25,824 bases of DNA from Bordetella parapertussis (GCA_945903445.1 CAMDNZ010000046.1:1-25824), one strand, 5' to 3'. Shown: positions 1 to 8,266, counted from the first letter of the stretch. Translations and numbers: made by a program. The notes: a model not told the origin generated them from the letters alone.

Positions 1-18
1 GCTTTGGTAAAACACCAT
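1..18 (-). CDS. possible start of a further minus-strand gene, cut by the left edge
   Basis: On the minus strand an ATG at 18-16 is preceded by GGAAGG with a 6-base spacer, and it opens a reading frame (M-V-F-Y-Q-S) that runs off the window. It would be the next gene downstream of tssC, which lies 118 bases upstream. The visible part is too short to identify. In T6SS clusters this position is often occupied by hcp or tssE, but these six residues do not let me claim either. The call rests only on the ribosome-binding site and the open frame. Confidence 0.22.
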
Positions 19-136
19 GGCATACCTTCCAGGAGTCAAAACAACTCGCTCTCGATAAACAGTTGAATCGGACAATGCCGACACCGTCTCCTTCTTTAGG
101 CGCTTAATAGAGTTGTACTGTCAGATTAAATCGTGG

Positions 137-1534
137 CTAGGACATATAAAAGCCGGGTTTCCCAGGAATTTCGGACACGTCCACACGGGCCTCGCGCAGC
201 GGGTACTTGGCTTTGATCTCCTGACCCGCGTCGTCGGAACCCACGACGTAGTTATTAATCCAACGATTCAGGAATTCTTCGCAATCGCTACGTGTCGTGA
301 AGGTGCCGATCTTGTCGCGAACCATCGACTTGAGATAGTGCGCAAAGCGCGAGGTCGCCATGATGTATTGCAGTTGGCTCGAGAGGCGAGCGTTGGCGTT
401 GGCTGCGTCGGTATCGTATTCCTTGACTTTTTGAACCGACTGGGTCGAAAAGAACGCGGCGTAGTCGGTGGCCTTGCAATGCACGAGCGGAATGAAACCG
501 AGATCAGCCAGCTCTTTCTCACGGCGATCGGTGATGGCCAGCTCGGTCGGACACTTGAGCGCCACTTCTCCATCATCGGTCGTAAACGTATGAGCAGGCA
601 GACCCTCGACCTGGCCGCCACTCTCTACACCACGAATGGCCGCACACCAGCCGTATTTCGCATAGGCATTTGTCAGGCGCGTGCCGAAGGCGTAGGACGC
701 GTTCACCCAAAGATATTTGTGATGCTCCCTGCCGCTGACGTCCTCTTCAAAGTTGAAGGCTTCCACCGGCACGGTCGCGGAGCCATACGGCAGCCGACCC
801 AGTACGCGCGGTAGCGTTAGACCGACATAACGTGAATCCTCGGATTGGCGAAACGATTTCCACTTAGCGTAGTCGACGGTGTCGAAACCTTTTGCCAGAT
901 CGCGCGGCTTGCAAAGTTCGGTAAGACTGTCTAGACCGAACATATTGGAGCTTGCAGCGGAGAAGAACGGAGCGTGTGCCGTTGCGGCAACATGCGAAAT
1001 CTCTTCGAGCAAGTACAGATCTTCGGGATGGTTGCTGAATTCGTAGTCGCCGATAAAGGCCGCAAAAGGCGCACCGCCGAAAGTACCGTATTCCTCTTCG
1101 TAGATTTTCTTGAACAGCGCGGATTGATCGAACTCGGCCGCGCTTTTGAAGTCCTTGATCAAATCCTGTTTAGATGCATTCAGCAGGTTGATCTTCAGAC
1201 CCGCGCTCGTTTCGCTCTGGTGTACCAGATAATGCAAGCCACGCCACGATCCTTCAAGCTTCTGGAAGCTCTCGTGATGCATGATGGCCGACAGCTGCGT
1301 GGACAGCACACCGTCGATCTCCGCAATGCGCGCCTCGATGCTGGCGGTCAGATCGTTCGATCTGGTGACCGTACCAGACAGTACTTCATTGATGAAGCCA
1401 CCGATCAGCTCCTTGGCGCGCGTCTTCTCAGTCTCCGTTCGCGCCAGGCGAGTGCTGTCGATGATGTTATCGAGCAGACTGCCCTCGACGGCGTCGGCGT
1501 CGGCGTCTGCTGCGGCTTGCGGTTTTTCACTCAT
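137..1534 (-). CDS. tssC: TssC, type VI secretion sheath large subunit (VipB-like), C-terminally shortened
   Basis: TssC pairs with TssB to build the cytoplasmic contractile sheath that drives the Hcp tube and spike into target cells. The 465-residue product is clearly of the TssC family: N-terminal SLLDNII region (about 19-25), MHHESFQKLEGSWRGL (about 85-100), FDQSALFKKIYEEEYGTFGG (about 135-155), SRYVGLTLPRVLGRLPYG, GWCAAIRGVESGG, ITDRREKELADLGF, and SRFAHYLKSMVRDKIG near residue 405. It ends at EIPGKPGFYMS. From memory, related TssC proteins of about 495 residues continue for roughly 30 more residues with a LRPHFQLEELT-type strand region. That segment is absent, and no reading frame just downstream supplies it. 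Its ATG overlaps the tssB stop as ATGA, so the two are probably translationally coupled. Family assignment is firm; function as a sheath protein is uncertain because of the missing end. Confidence 0.93.
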   Translation of the reverse strand: MSEKPQAAADADADAVEGSLLDNIIDSTRLARTETEKTRAKELIGGFINEVLSGTVTRSNDLTASIEARIAEIDGVLSTQLSAIMHHESFQKLEGSWRGLHYLVHQSETSAGLKINLLNASKQDLIKDFKSAAEFDQSALFKKIYEEEYGTFGGAPFAAFIGDYEFSNHPEDLYLLEEISHVAATAHAPFFSAASSNMFGLDSLTELCKPRDLAKGFDTVDYAKWKSFRQSEDSRYVGLTLPRVLGRLPYGSATVPVEAFNFEEDVSGREHHKYLWVNASYAFGTRLTNAYAKYGWCAAIRGVESGGQVEGLPAHTFTTDDGEVALKCPTELAITDRREKELADLGFIPLVHCKATDYAAFFSTQSVQKVKEYDTDAANANARLSSQLQYIMATSRFAHYLKSMVRDKIGTFTTRSDCEEFLNRWINNYVVGSDDAGQEIKAKYPLREARVDVSEIPGKPGFYMS

Positions 1535-2049
1535 GACTCGACCCCTTCTGTGGCATAACCGGTTTCCTTGCCTAGGGCTTGCAGTCGCGTCGTGTCATCC
1601 AAAATGTCTTGAAGCACCTCGCCCAGCCGCTCGTTGCTGTACATCTTGTTCTTCAGATCGGATAACTTCGCGCGAATCTCCATCAGCTTACGCAGTGGCT
1701 CGACTTGCGCGGCAACCTGTGCCGGCTCGAAATCGCCAATGCTCTTAAAACTGATGTTGACGGACAGCTGGCTGTCATCGCCGGCCAACGTGTTCTCGAC
1801 GCCATAAGCCAGACAAGGGGTGGCGCCTTTAAGCACATCGTTGAAGTTGTCGCGATCGATGTTGACGAACTTGCGATCTTTGAGCTTGGGAAGAGGTTCG
1901 TTCGGTTGCCCGGAAACGTCTGCGATGACCCCCATCACAAAAGGAAGCTCTTTCTTCTCGATAGCGTCGCCAATTTCGACGTCGTACGTGATCTGCACGC
2001 GTGGCGCACGCACCCGATCGAGCGTGTGTTGTCTGCTTTCACTCGCCAT
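1531..2049 (-). CDS. tssB: TssB, type VI secretion sheath small subunit (VipA-like)
   Basis: TssB is the small subunit of the contractile T6SS sheath and forms heterodimers with TssC. The product (172 residues from the chosen ATG) shows the family pattern: RVQITYDVEIGDA near the N-terminus, ELPFVMGVIADVSG, the LKDRKFVNIDRDNFN block (about 56-70), and a C-terminal helical part with LRKLMEIRAKLSDLKNKM. Length is normal. An ATG at 2049-2047 is preferred over the in-frame GTG one codon earlier, because GGAGG at 2060-2056 lies 6 bases before the ATG. It overlaps tssC by four bases. The gene upstream of tssB in many clusters (tssA) is not here; instead there are about 570 bases without a convincing gene. 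Confidence 0.95.
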   Translation of the reverse strand: MASESRQHTLDRVRAPRVQITYDVEIGDAIEKKELPFVMGVIADVSGQPNEPLPKLKDRKFVNIDRDNFNDVLKGATPCLAYGVENTLAGDDSQLSVNISFKSIGDFEPAQVAAQVEPLRKLMEIRAKLSDLKNKMYSNERLGEVLQDILDDTTRLQALGKETGYATEGVES

Positions 2050-2619
2050 CACTGGCCTCCAAAGTCAATCAATTCCGATGTGAACATGCCGCTGCGACAT
2101 GTCTGAACTCGACGCGAAACGAAACAGTCAGGGGCGTGTTCTCTACGCGTGCGCTTGCTTCGGATGCGTGCTCTTGCTGCGTTGTGCAAGAAAAGTTAAC
2201 ACCACAAATAAGACTGAATGTTTTGGAACAAGACAACATGGTGCGACTCATTTGTGTCAAGTTCTTGAGGGGCCAGCGAGCGATATGTAGACGTGCGAAA
2301 ACATTGCCGGGGCGCGCGTCGATAGCGAAAAAGAGGGAAGCGAACGTGGCTTATCCGATCCCGGCGTGGCACTCAGCAGTCATGGACTCCTGCAGTTGAA
2401 GCTTATGCGGACAACGCAAGAACTAGCGATCGATACGCCATGCGGATTTGCCTAAGGCCGTTGCACGAACCATCGGCAATCGAACGATCTGCGTTCCACG
2501 AAAATCGCCTCAACGCGGCGAGTCGATCAAGGAACTTGCCATTTTTGGAATGAAATATTTGTACTGCTCGAATGGATGTACCGTACGAGTCAAGTTCCAA
2601 TAGATCGAAGGGGCCTTAA
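2050..2619. other. 570-bp intergenic stretch without a convincing gene
   Basis: This separates divergent tssB (minus) and the Stv-like gene (plus) and should hold both promoters. Short open frames exist on both strands, but they have no ribosome-binding sites or recognisable protein pattern. A minus-strand TTGACA at 2260-2255 could be a -35 element for tssBC, but the hexamers 16-18 bases downstream match a -10 poorly. I see no sigma-54 -24/-12 element. The composition is more AT-rich than the flanking core genes. I found no tRNA, insertion sequence or long repeat. Confidence 0.5.
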
Positions 2620-3087
2620 GTGACAATTAAAAATGTAATTATCAAGTCGATTAATTTACATACCACCAAAGCGCTGCTGTTGTCACACGGGGGCTACACA
2701 CCGCGACGGGACTTCGTAAGAAGAGGGTCCGGCATGGTCTGCGTGCCTGATGGGCTGACCTTGCATTTCAATTGTCTCGAGGACCATGTTTCGATAGGCA
2801 CAAGGGCGATTCATCTTATCGACCACGGAATTCAGTTCGACCCGATCGATACCAAACAGCCCGGCAGCACCATTAATAATTATTCGTTGACATACAACAA
2901 GAAATTCGAACGCCTGACCCCGACGAACGAATACGACCTGATTACCATCTCCGAAAATGGAAAGGCTCACATGAGCGACGTCTTCCGGGCTATTCAGCTA
3001 CAAAACAAGCGATATGAGATGATTCACAGCGTGGCGTGCAGGATAGACAAGATAAATTTTGATTGGAATATATCCATGGCGCCTTGA
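2620..3087 (+). CDS. Stv-like 'putative adhesin' domain protein with HGG and AC-R motifs (possible clan CD-type fold)
   Basis: This is a 155-residue protein starting at GTG with AAGGGG six bases upstream. It has no signal peptide or membrane segment. The pattern is hydrophobic strand plus SHGGY (residues 19-26, H23), then VPDGLTLHF (42-50), a glycine/proline-rich middle, and near the end a hydrophobic strand plus HSVACR (136-141, C140). The order HGGY, P-x-G-T-x-HF resembles the domain databases call 'putative adhesin, Stv-like'; this is recognition from memory. The strand-HG and strand-AC-R pair also resembles the His/Cys layout of clan CD cysteine peptidases (caspase, MARTX-CPD type), which is inference. 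GC is 47% (220 of 468 bases counted), well below the neighbouring core genes. It lies beside tssBC and could be an effector, an immunity factor or an unrelated insert; the enzymatic role is unproven. Confidence 0.6.
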   Translation: MTIKNVIIKSINLHTTKALLLSHGGYTPRRDFVRRGSGMVCVPDGLTLHFNCLEDHVSIGTRAIHLIDHGIQFDPIDTKQPGSTINNYSLTYNKKFERLTPTNEYDLITISENGKAHMSDVFRAIQLQNKRYEMIHSVACRIDKINFDWNISMAP

Positions 3088-3190
3088 AATACCTGGTGCG
3101 ACCCTATCTGCACGAAGGACACCACGACAGCCGGGGCGCAAATCACCAACCGACTCCAAGGGCTGCAGTTTCTCGCTCAAGCTTCTTCAG

Positions 3191-3230
3191 ACGTAAAAAA
3201 GGCGGCTCCGAAGAGCCGCCTTTTTTACGT
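3191..3230. terminator. bidirectional intrinsic terminator between the atp operon and the Stv-like gene
   Basis: This is a perfect 18-bp inverted repeat (arms 3191-3208 and 3213-3230) with a 4-base loop. A GC core (GGCGGCTC/GAGCCGCC) is flanked by A6/T6, so both strands give a GC stem followed by U-tracts. On the minus strand the loop is C(UUCG)G, an exceptionally stable tetraloop. It ends the atp operon after atpC (stop at 3251) and can also stop plus-strand transcripts from 3087. Confidence 0.93.
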
Positions 3231-3250
3231 CGCGTCCTGAATGAACCGAA

Positions 3251-3670
3251 TCAGCGGCGCACGTTCTTCAGCATGCGGGCGGCGTGAGCCTGTGCCGCCA
3301 ACATGGCCAACTCGGCTTCCACTACGGCGATGTCGGCCTTGTCCTTAGCGTTGCGCAAGGAATCTTCGGCCCGCTGACGCGCCGCTTCAGCCTTGGCTTC
3401 GTCCAGGTCGGCCGCACGGATGGCCGTGTCGGCCAGCACCGTCACCGTGCCCGGTTGCACTTCCAGAATGCCGCCCGCCACGAACACCACCTCTTCAGAG
3501 TTGTCCGGACGAACGATCTTCAGGGTGCCGGGCCGAATGCGCGAGATCAGCGGGGTGTGACCGGGCAGGATGCCCAGCTCACCCGACTCGCCAGGCAAGG
3601 AGACGAACTTTGCCTCTCCGGCAAAGATCGCTTCTTCTGCGCTGACGACGTCTACGATTAGGCTAGCCAT
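3251..3670 (-). CDS. atpC: ATP synthase F1 subunit epsilon
   Basis: Epsilon is part of the central stalk of F1; it couples rotation to catalysis and inhibits ATP hydrolysis. The product is 139 residues, normal for the family. It has the N-terminal beta-sandwich with VVSAEEAIFAGEA (about 8-20), the signature LPGESGELGILPGHTPL (about 25-41), a VFVAGGILEVQPGTVTVLAD region (about 62-81), and a C-terminal two-helix part rich in Ala, Glu and Arg. AAGGA lies 6 bases before the ATG. It is the last gene of the operon, 9 bases after atpD and about 20 bases before the strong terminator. Confidence 0.97.
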   Translation of the reverse strand: MASLIVDVVSAEEAIFAGEAKFVSLPGESGELGILPGHTPLISRIRPGTLKIVRPDNSEEVVFVAGGILEVQPGTVTVLADTAIRAADLDEAKAEAARQRAEDSLRNAKDKADIAVVEAELAMLAAQAHAARMLKNVRR

Positions 3671-3679
3671 AACAATTCC

Positions 3680-5101
3680 TTATTGGAGCTTCTTGGCCTT
3701 TTCGAAGGCCTCGTCGATGGTACCGACCATGTAGAACGCCTGCTCGGGAATGCTGTCGCACTCGCCATCAACGATCATCTTGAAACCACGGATGGTTTCT
3801 TTCAAAGGCACGTATTTACCAGGTGCGCCGGTAAACACTTCGGCGACGTGGAAAGGCTGCGACAGGAAGCGCTGGATTTTGCGGGCGCGTGCAACGGCCT
3901 GTTTGTCTTCCGGCGACAGTTCGTCCATACCCAGAATGGCGATAATGTCGCGCAGTTCTTTGTAGCGTTGCAGCGTTTGCTGCACGCCACGGGCCACGCC
4001 GTAGTGCTCTTCGCCCACGACCTGCGGGTCGAGCTGACGGCTGGTGGAGTCGAGCGGATCGACGGCCGGGTAAATACCCAGGGCGGCGATGTCACGCGAC
4101 AGCACGACAGTCGAGTCCAGGTGCAGGAAGGTGGTCGCAGGCGACGGGTCGGTCAAGTCATCGGCAGGCACGTACACGGCCTGGATCGAGGTAATCGAGC
4201 CGGTCTTGGTCGACGTGATGCGCTCTTGCAGCTTGCCCATTTCTTCGGCCAGCGTGGGCTGGTAGCCCACTGCCGACGGCATGCGGCCCAGCAGTGCCGA
4301 CACCTCGGTACCGGCCAGGGTGTAGCGATAGATGTTGTCGACGAAGAACAGAATGTCGCGACCTTCGTCACGGAACTTCTCGGCCATCGTCAGACCCGAC
4401 AGCGCGACGCGCAGACGGTTGCCCGGAGGCTCGTTCATCTGGCCGAACACCATCGCAACTTTCGATTCGCCGATGTTCTCGAGGTTGATAACGCCAGCTT
4501 CCGACATTTCGTGATAGAAGTCGTTGCCTTCGCGGGTCCGTTCGCCCACGCCTGCGAACACCGACAAACCGCTGTGCTCCTTGGCGATGTTGTTGATCAG
4601 TTCGAGCATGTTCACGGTCTTGCCCACGCCGGCGCCGCCGAACAGGCCAACCTTACCGCCCTTGGCGAACGGGCACACCAGGTCGATCACCTTGATACCG
4701 GTTTCGAGCAGTTCGACCGAAGGCGACAGTTCGTCGAACTTCGGGGCGTCTTGGTGAATGCTGCGACGCTCATCGGTCGGGATCGGACCAGCTTCGTCGA
4801 TAGGACGGCCCAGCACGTCCATGATGCGGCCCAACGTGGCCTGACCCACGGGCACCGAAATCGGTGCGCCGGTGTCGGCCACGCTCATGCCACGGCGCAG
4901 GCCATCGGACGAGCCCATGGCGATCGTGCGGACCACGCCGTCGCCCAGTTGTTGTTGGACTTCAAAGGTCAACCCTTTTTCCGCAAACGCCGAGCTTTCG
5001 TCGGCCAGCGTGAGGGCGGCATAGATTTTGGGCATCTGATCGCGGGGGAACTGAATGTCCACCACGGCGCCGATACACTGAACGATGGTTCCGTTGCTCA
5101 T
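3680..5101 (-). CDS. atpD: ATP synthase F1 subunit beta (catalytic)
   Basis: Beta carries the catalytic nucleotide sites of F1. The 473-residue product has the N-terminal barrel (GAVVDIQFP), Walker A GGAGVGKT (155-162), GERTREG with the catalytic Glu (about E187), the ILFFVDNIYRYTLAGTEVSALLGRMPSAVGYQPTL block, and the DELSPEDK region equivalent to the DELSEED lever near residue 400. Start is ATG with AAGGA six bases upstream. It lies 58 bases after atpG and 9 bases before atpC. Nothing is missing. Because of strand-symmetric codon use, long antisense frames lie opposite it, but they show no family pattern. Confidence 0.98.
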   Translation of the reverse strand: MSNGTIVQCIGAVVDIQFPRDQMPKIYAALTLADESSAFAEKGLTFEVQQQLGDGVVRTIAMGSSDGLRRGMSVADTGAPISVPVGQATLGRIMDVLGRPIDEAGPIPTDERRSIHQDAPKFDELSPSVELLETGIKVIDLVCPFAKGGKVGLFGGAGVGKTVNMLELINNIAKEHSGLSVFAGVGERTREGNDFYHEMSEAGVINLENIGESKVAMVFGQMNEPPGNRLRVALSGLTMAEKFRDEGRDILFFVDNIYRYTLAGTEVSALLGRMPSAVGYQPTLAEEMGKLQERITSTKTGSITSIQAVYVPADDLTDPSPATTFLHLDSTVVLSRDIAALGIYPAVDPLDSTSRQLDPQVVGEEHYGVARGVQQTLQRYKELRDIIAILGMDELSPEDKQAVARARKIQRFLSQPFHVAEVFTGAPGKYVPLKETIRGFKMIVDGECDSIPEQAFYMVGTIDEAFEKAKKLQ

Positions 5102-5159
5102 GTCGAGTCCTTGCTTGATAACGTTCTAGAGAGGCTGCGCGACGATTCCGATAAGGGAA

Positions 5160-6068
5160 TCAGACCGCGGCAGCGCCCCCCACGATTTCCGAAATTTCTT
5201 TGGTAATGGCCGCCTGGCGCGTCTTGTTATAGACAAGCTGGAGGTCACCGATAACTTTCTTGGCGTTGTCCGATGCAGCCTTCATCGCCACCATGCGCGC
5301 CGATTGCTCGGACGCCATGTTCTCGGCCACGGCCTGGAACACCACACCTTCGACATAACGTTGCAGCAGGTCGTCGATGACCGCGTTGGCGTCGGGTTCG
5401 TAGATGTAATCCCAGCTGTAGTTGCTTTCGACCTTGGCGGCCGCTTCGGCCTGGCTTTCGCCAAGCTGGTACGGATCGCCCAGACCGTTGGGCAGAGGCA
5501 GCAGACGCAGAAACACCGGCTCCTGGCGCATCGTGTTCACGAAGCGCGTGCTAGCCAGATAGACGGCATCGATACGGCCTTCCAGGAAGTCGTCCAACTG
5601 CACCTTGATGGCGCCCAGCAGGCGCTCGAGGTTGGGCTTGTCGCCCAGTTGCACTTCCTGCGATACCAGATTGGCGCCAATACGCGTGAGTAAGCCCACG
5701 CCCTTGTTGCCGAAGGCCGTCGTCTGCACCGCGATGCCGCGCTCTTGGAATTCCTTGAGGCGACCCAGCACGATGCGGGTGATGTTGGTGTTCAAGCCGC
5801 CGCACAGACCCTTGTCCGTGGTGACCATGATCACGCCAACGCCTTTGACGTCGCGACGCTCTTCGAGGTACGGATGGGTGTAGTCGGGATTGGCTTGCAT
5901 CAGGTGCGAAGCAATCTCGCGCACCTTGGTGGCGTACGGCCGGCCAGCGCGCATCCTTTCCTGCGCTCTGCGCATTTTGGATGCGGCGACCATCTCCATC
6001 GCCTTGGTGATCTTGCGCGTGTTTTGCACGCTCTTGATCTTGGTTCGGATTTCCTTGATTCCGGGCAT
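5160..6068 (-). CDS. atpG: ATP synthase F1 subunit gamma
   Basis: Gamma is the rotating central shaft that runs through the alpha/beta hexamer. The 302-residue product begins MPGIKEIRTKIKSVQNTRKITKAMEMVA, the typical N-terminal helix. It continues with TTDKGLCGGLNTN (about 82-94) and ends in the C-terminal helix with SARMVAMKAASDNAKK and KTRQAAITKEISEIVGGAAA, which contacts beta. It is slightly longer than the 287 residues of E. coli gamma through an insertion in the middle (around VFLRLLPLPNGLGDPYQLGE). It sits between atpA (65 bases upstream) and atpD (58 bases downstream). Confidence 0.97.
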   Translation of the reverse strand: MPGIKEIRTKIKSVQNTRKITKAMEMVAASKMRRAQERMRAGRPYATKVREIASHLMQANPDYTHPYLEERRDVKGVGVIMVTTDKGLCGGLNTNITRIVLGRLKEFQERGIAVQTTAFGNKGVGLLTRIGANLVSQEVQLGDKPNLERLLGAIKVQLDDFLEGRIDAVYLASTRFVNTMRQEPVFLRLLPLPNGLGDPYQLGESQAEAAAKVESNYSWDYIYEPDANAVIDDLLQRYVEGVVFQAVAENMASEQSARMVAMKAASDNAKKVIGDLQLVYNKTRQAAITKEISEIVGGAAAV

Positions 6069-6133
6069 TGCGCTTTCCTGTGTTGACAGCTTGGACGGGC
6101 CTGCTTCGCAGCACCCGCCCCGGGTCGCAATCC

Positions 6134-7675
6134 TTAGTACGCGCCGTGCTTCTTGAACTCTTGCAGAGCGGCGGCCAGTTCGGCGTCGTCGTCTTTGGAG
6201 AGTTCCTTCTTGTCTTCGACACGTTGGATCAGTTCGGCATGCTTGGCTTTCAGGTGATCCTTGAAAGCCTTTTCGAATGCCAGCACTTGTCCGACTTCCA
6301 CGTCATCCAGATAGCCGTTGTTCACGGAATACAGGGTGACCGCCAGCTCCCACACTTGCAGAGGCTGGTACTGAGGCTGCTTGAGCAGTTCGACCACGCG
6401 CTTGCCGCGTTCGAGCTGACGGCGGGTCGAATCGTCCAGATCGGACGCGAACTGCGCGAACGCAGCCAGTTCACGGTACTGCGCCAAGTCGGTACGGATA
6501 CCGCCCGACAGCTTCTTGACGACCTTGGTCTGCGCAGCGCCACCGACTCGCGAAACCGAGATACCGGCGTTGATCGCGGGGCGCACGCCGGCGTTGAACA
6601 AGTCGCTTTCGAGGAAGATCTGGCCGTCGGTGATCGAGATCACGTTGGTCGGCACGAATGCCGACACGTCGCCAGCTTGCGTTTCGATGATCGGCAATGC
6701 CGTCAACGAACCGGTCTTACCTTTGACTGCGCCGTTGGTGAATTTCTCGACATACTCCTCGTTCACACGAGCGGCACGCTCGAGCAGACGCGAGTGGAGA
6801 TAGAACACGTCGCCGGGATAGGCTTCGCGACCCGGGGGACGACGCAGCAACAGCGAGACCTGGCGATAGGCCCAGGCTTGTTTGGTCAGATCGTCATAGA
6901 TCACCAGAGCGTCCTGGCCGCGATCGCGGAAATATTCGCCCATGGTGCAACCGGCATAGGCCGACAGGTACTGCATGGCAGCCGAGTCAGACGCCGTAGC
7001 AGCCACGATGATCGTGTATTCAAGGGCGTTGTGCTCTTCGAGCTTGCGCACCACGTTGCTGACGGTCGATGCTTTCTGGCCGATGGCAACGTACACGCAA
7101 GTGACGCCCTTGCCCTTCTGGCTGATGATGGTGTCGACAGCGACAGCGGTCTTGCCGGTTTGGCGGTCGCCGATGATCAACTCGCGCTGGCCACGGCCGA
7201 TAGGCACCATGGCGTCGATAGCCTTGACACCGGTTTGCAGGGGCTGGTCGACCGATTTACGGGCGATCACGCCCGGTGCGACCTTTTCGATCACGTCGGT
7301 CTGGGTCGTGCCCAGGGGGCCCTTGCCGTCGATCGGGATGCCAAGCGCATCGACCACGCGGCCGCGCAACTCGGGGCCCACGGGCACTTCCAGAATGCGG
7401 CCGGTCGTCTTGACCTGATCGCCTTCGGAGATGCCGGTGTAGTCGCCCAGAATCACGGCGCCGACGGAGTCGCGCTCGAGGTTCAGAGCCAGACCGAAAC
7501 GGTTACCGGGGAATTCGAGCATTTCGCCCTGCATGACGTCCGACAGGCCGTGGATGCGGGTGATACCGTCAGTCACGGAAACGACCGTGCCCTGAGTGCG
7601 GATATCGGTCGAAGCGCCCAGGCCCTCGATGCGGCTCTTGAGCAGTTCGCTGATCTCGGAGGGATTGAGTTGCAT
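6134..7675 (-). CDS. atpA: ATP synthase F1 subunit alpha
   Basis: Alpha holds the non-catalytic nucleotide sites and supplies the arginine finger to beta. The 513-residue product has the usual length, Walker A GDRQTGKT (169-176), YDDLTKQAWAYRQVSLLLRRPPGREAYPGDVF (about 260-291), and the arginine finger in SVSRVGGAAQ (R376). It starts MQLNPSEISELLKSRIE, the N-terminal helix that binds delta. It is preceded by atpH with a 33-base gap and followed by atpG. No anomaly was seen. Confidence 0.98.
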   Translation of the reverse strand: MQLNPSEISELLKSRIEGLGASTDIRTQGTVVSVTDGITRIHGLSDVMQGEMLEFPGNRFGLALNLERDSVGAVILGDYTGISEGDQVKTTGRILEVPVGPELRGRVVDALGIPIDGKGPLGTTQTDVIEKVAPGVIARKSVDQPLQTGVKAIDAMVPIGRGQRELIIGDRQTGKTAVAVDTIISQKGKGVTCVYVAIGQKASTVSNVVRKLEEHNALEYTIIVAATASDSAAMQYLSAYAGCTMGEYFRDRGQDALVIYDDLTKQAWAYRQVSLLLRRPPGREAYPGDVFYLHSRLLERAARVNEEYVEKFTNGAVKGKTGSLTALPIIETQAGDVSAFVPTNVISITDGQIFLESDLFNAGVRPAINAGISVSRVGGAAQTKVVKKLSGGIRTDLAQYRELAAFAQFASDLDDSTRRQLERGKRVVELLKQPQYQPLQVWELAVTLYSVNNGYLDDVEVGQVLAFEKAFKDHLKAKHAELIQRVEDKKELSKDDDAELAAALQEFKKHGAY

Positions 7676-7708
7676 GTGGAGACTCCTGGAATCCTGTTGA
7701 TGGGCCGC

Positions 7709-8254
7709 TTAGGCGGCGACAAGCTGGTCGCGCATGTGCGCCAACTGAGCTTGCACGGACGTGTCTAACACTTGATCGCCCACGGCGACACGGACGCCGC
7801 CGATCAACGACGGGTCGATGGTGACGCGGGGTTTGAGCTTCAGACCGAACTTCAGCTCCAAGGCGCTGACCAGCTCTTGCAGTTGCGCGTCGGTCAGTTC
7901 GAATGCGCTCGTGATCTCGGCGGCAGCCGAGCCTTCGGCACTGTTCTTAAGCAGCGCGAATTGCTCGGCGATCTGAGGCAGCACGACCAAACGATCGTTG
8001 TCAGACAGCAAGGTAATAAAGTTGACGGCAGCAGCCGGCAGATCCTTGCCCGCCAGGCTGGCGAAGATCTCGGCGCGCTGCGCGTGGCTCAACTTGGGTT
8101 CGGTCATGGCGCACTCAACGTCCGGATGGACGGCGATTTGCGCCAGACGGTTCACCAGATCGAGCCAGCCCTCCAGCCCAAGCGTCTTGTCGCTGCGTGC
8201 GGCGGCGAAAAGGGCTTCGGCATACGGCCGGGCGACGGTGGAATATTCAGCCAT
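7709..8254 (-). CDS. atpH: ATP synthase F1 subunit delta
   Basis: Delta links the F1 hexamer to the peripheral stalk. The 181-residue product starts MAEYSTVARPYAEALF, typical of the N-terminal six-helix domain. It ends with a conserved C-terminal domain (PRVTIDPSLIGGVRVAVGDQVLDTSVQAQLAHMRDQL). Length is normal. It lies 12 bases downstream of atpF and 33 bases upstream of atpA, in the standard bacterial order. Confidence 0.96.
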   Translation of the reverse strand: MAEYSTVARPYAEALFAAARSDKTLGLEGWLDLVNRLAQIAVHPDVECAMTEPKLSHAQRAEIFASLAGKDLPAAAVNFITLLSDNDRLVVLPQIAEQFALLKNSAEGSAAAEITSAFELTDAQLQELVSALELKFGLKLKPRVTIDPSLIGGVRVAVGDQVLDTSVQAQLAHMRDQLVAA

Positions 8255-8266
8255 GGCGTTCCCGGA

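Noticed and set aside
1..136. simple frameshift explaining the short TssC
   Set aside because: All three minus-strand frames after the stop were read; none continues with the expected C-terminal strand, so a one-base error is not enough.
2231..2260. TTGACA as a tssBC promoter
   Set aside because: The -35 is perfect, but no acceptable -10 lies 16-18 bases away, so it was not listed as a feature.
2403..2600. 65-residue minus-strand open frame in the 570-bp gap
   Set aside because: No ribosome-binding site, no family pattern, and atypical composition.
3683..5206. 507-residue plus-strand open frame opposite atpD
   Set aside because: It is antisense to a perfect atpD, is rich in His/Arg/Gln/Val as expected for a mirror frame, and has no family pattern or ribosome-binding site.
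6068..7768. 566-residue plus-strand open frame opposite atpA
   Set aside because: It is a mirror frame of a conserved gene with biased codon use; no protein pattern was recognised.
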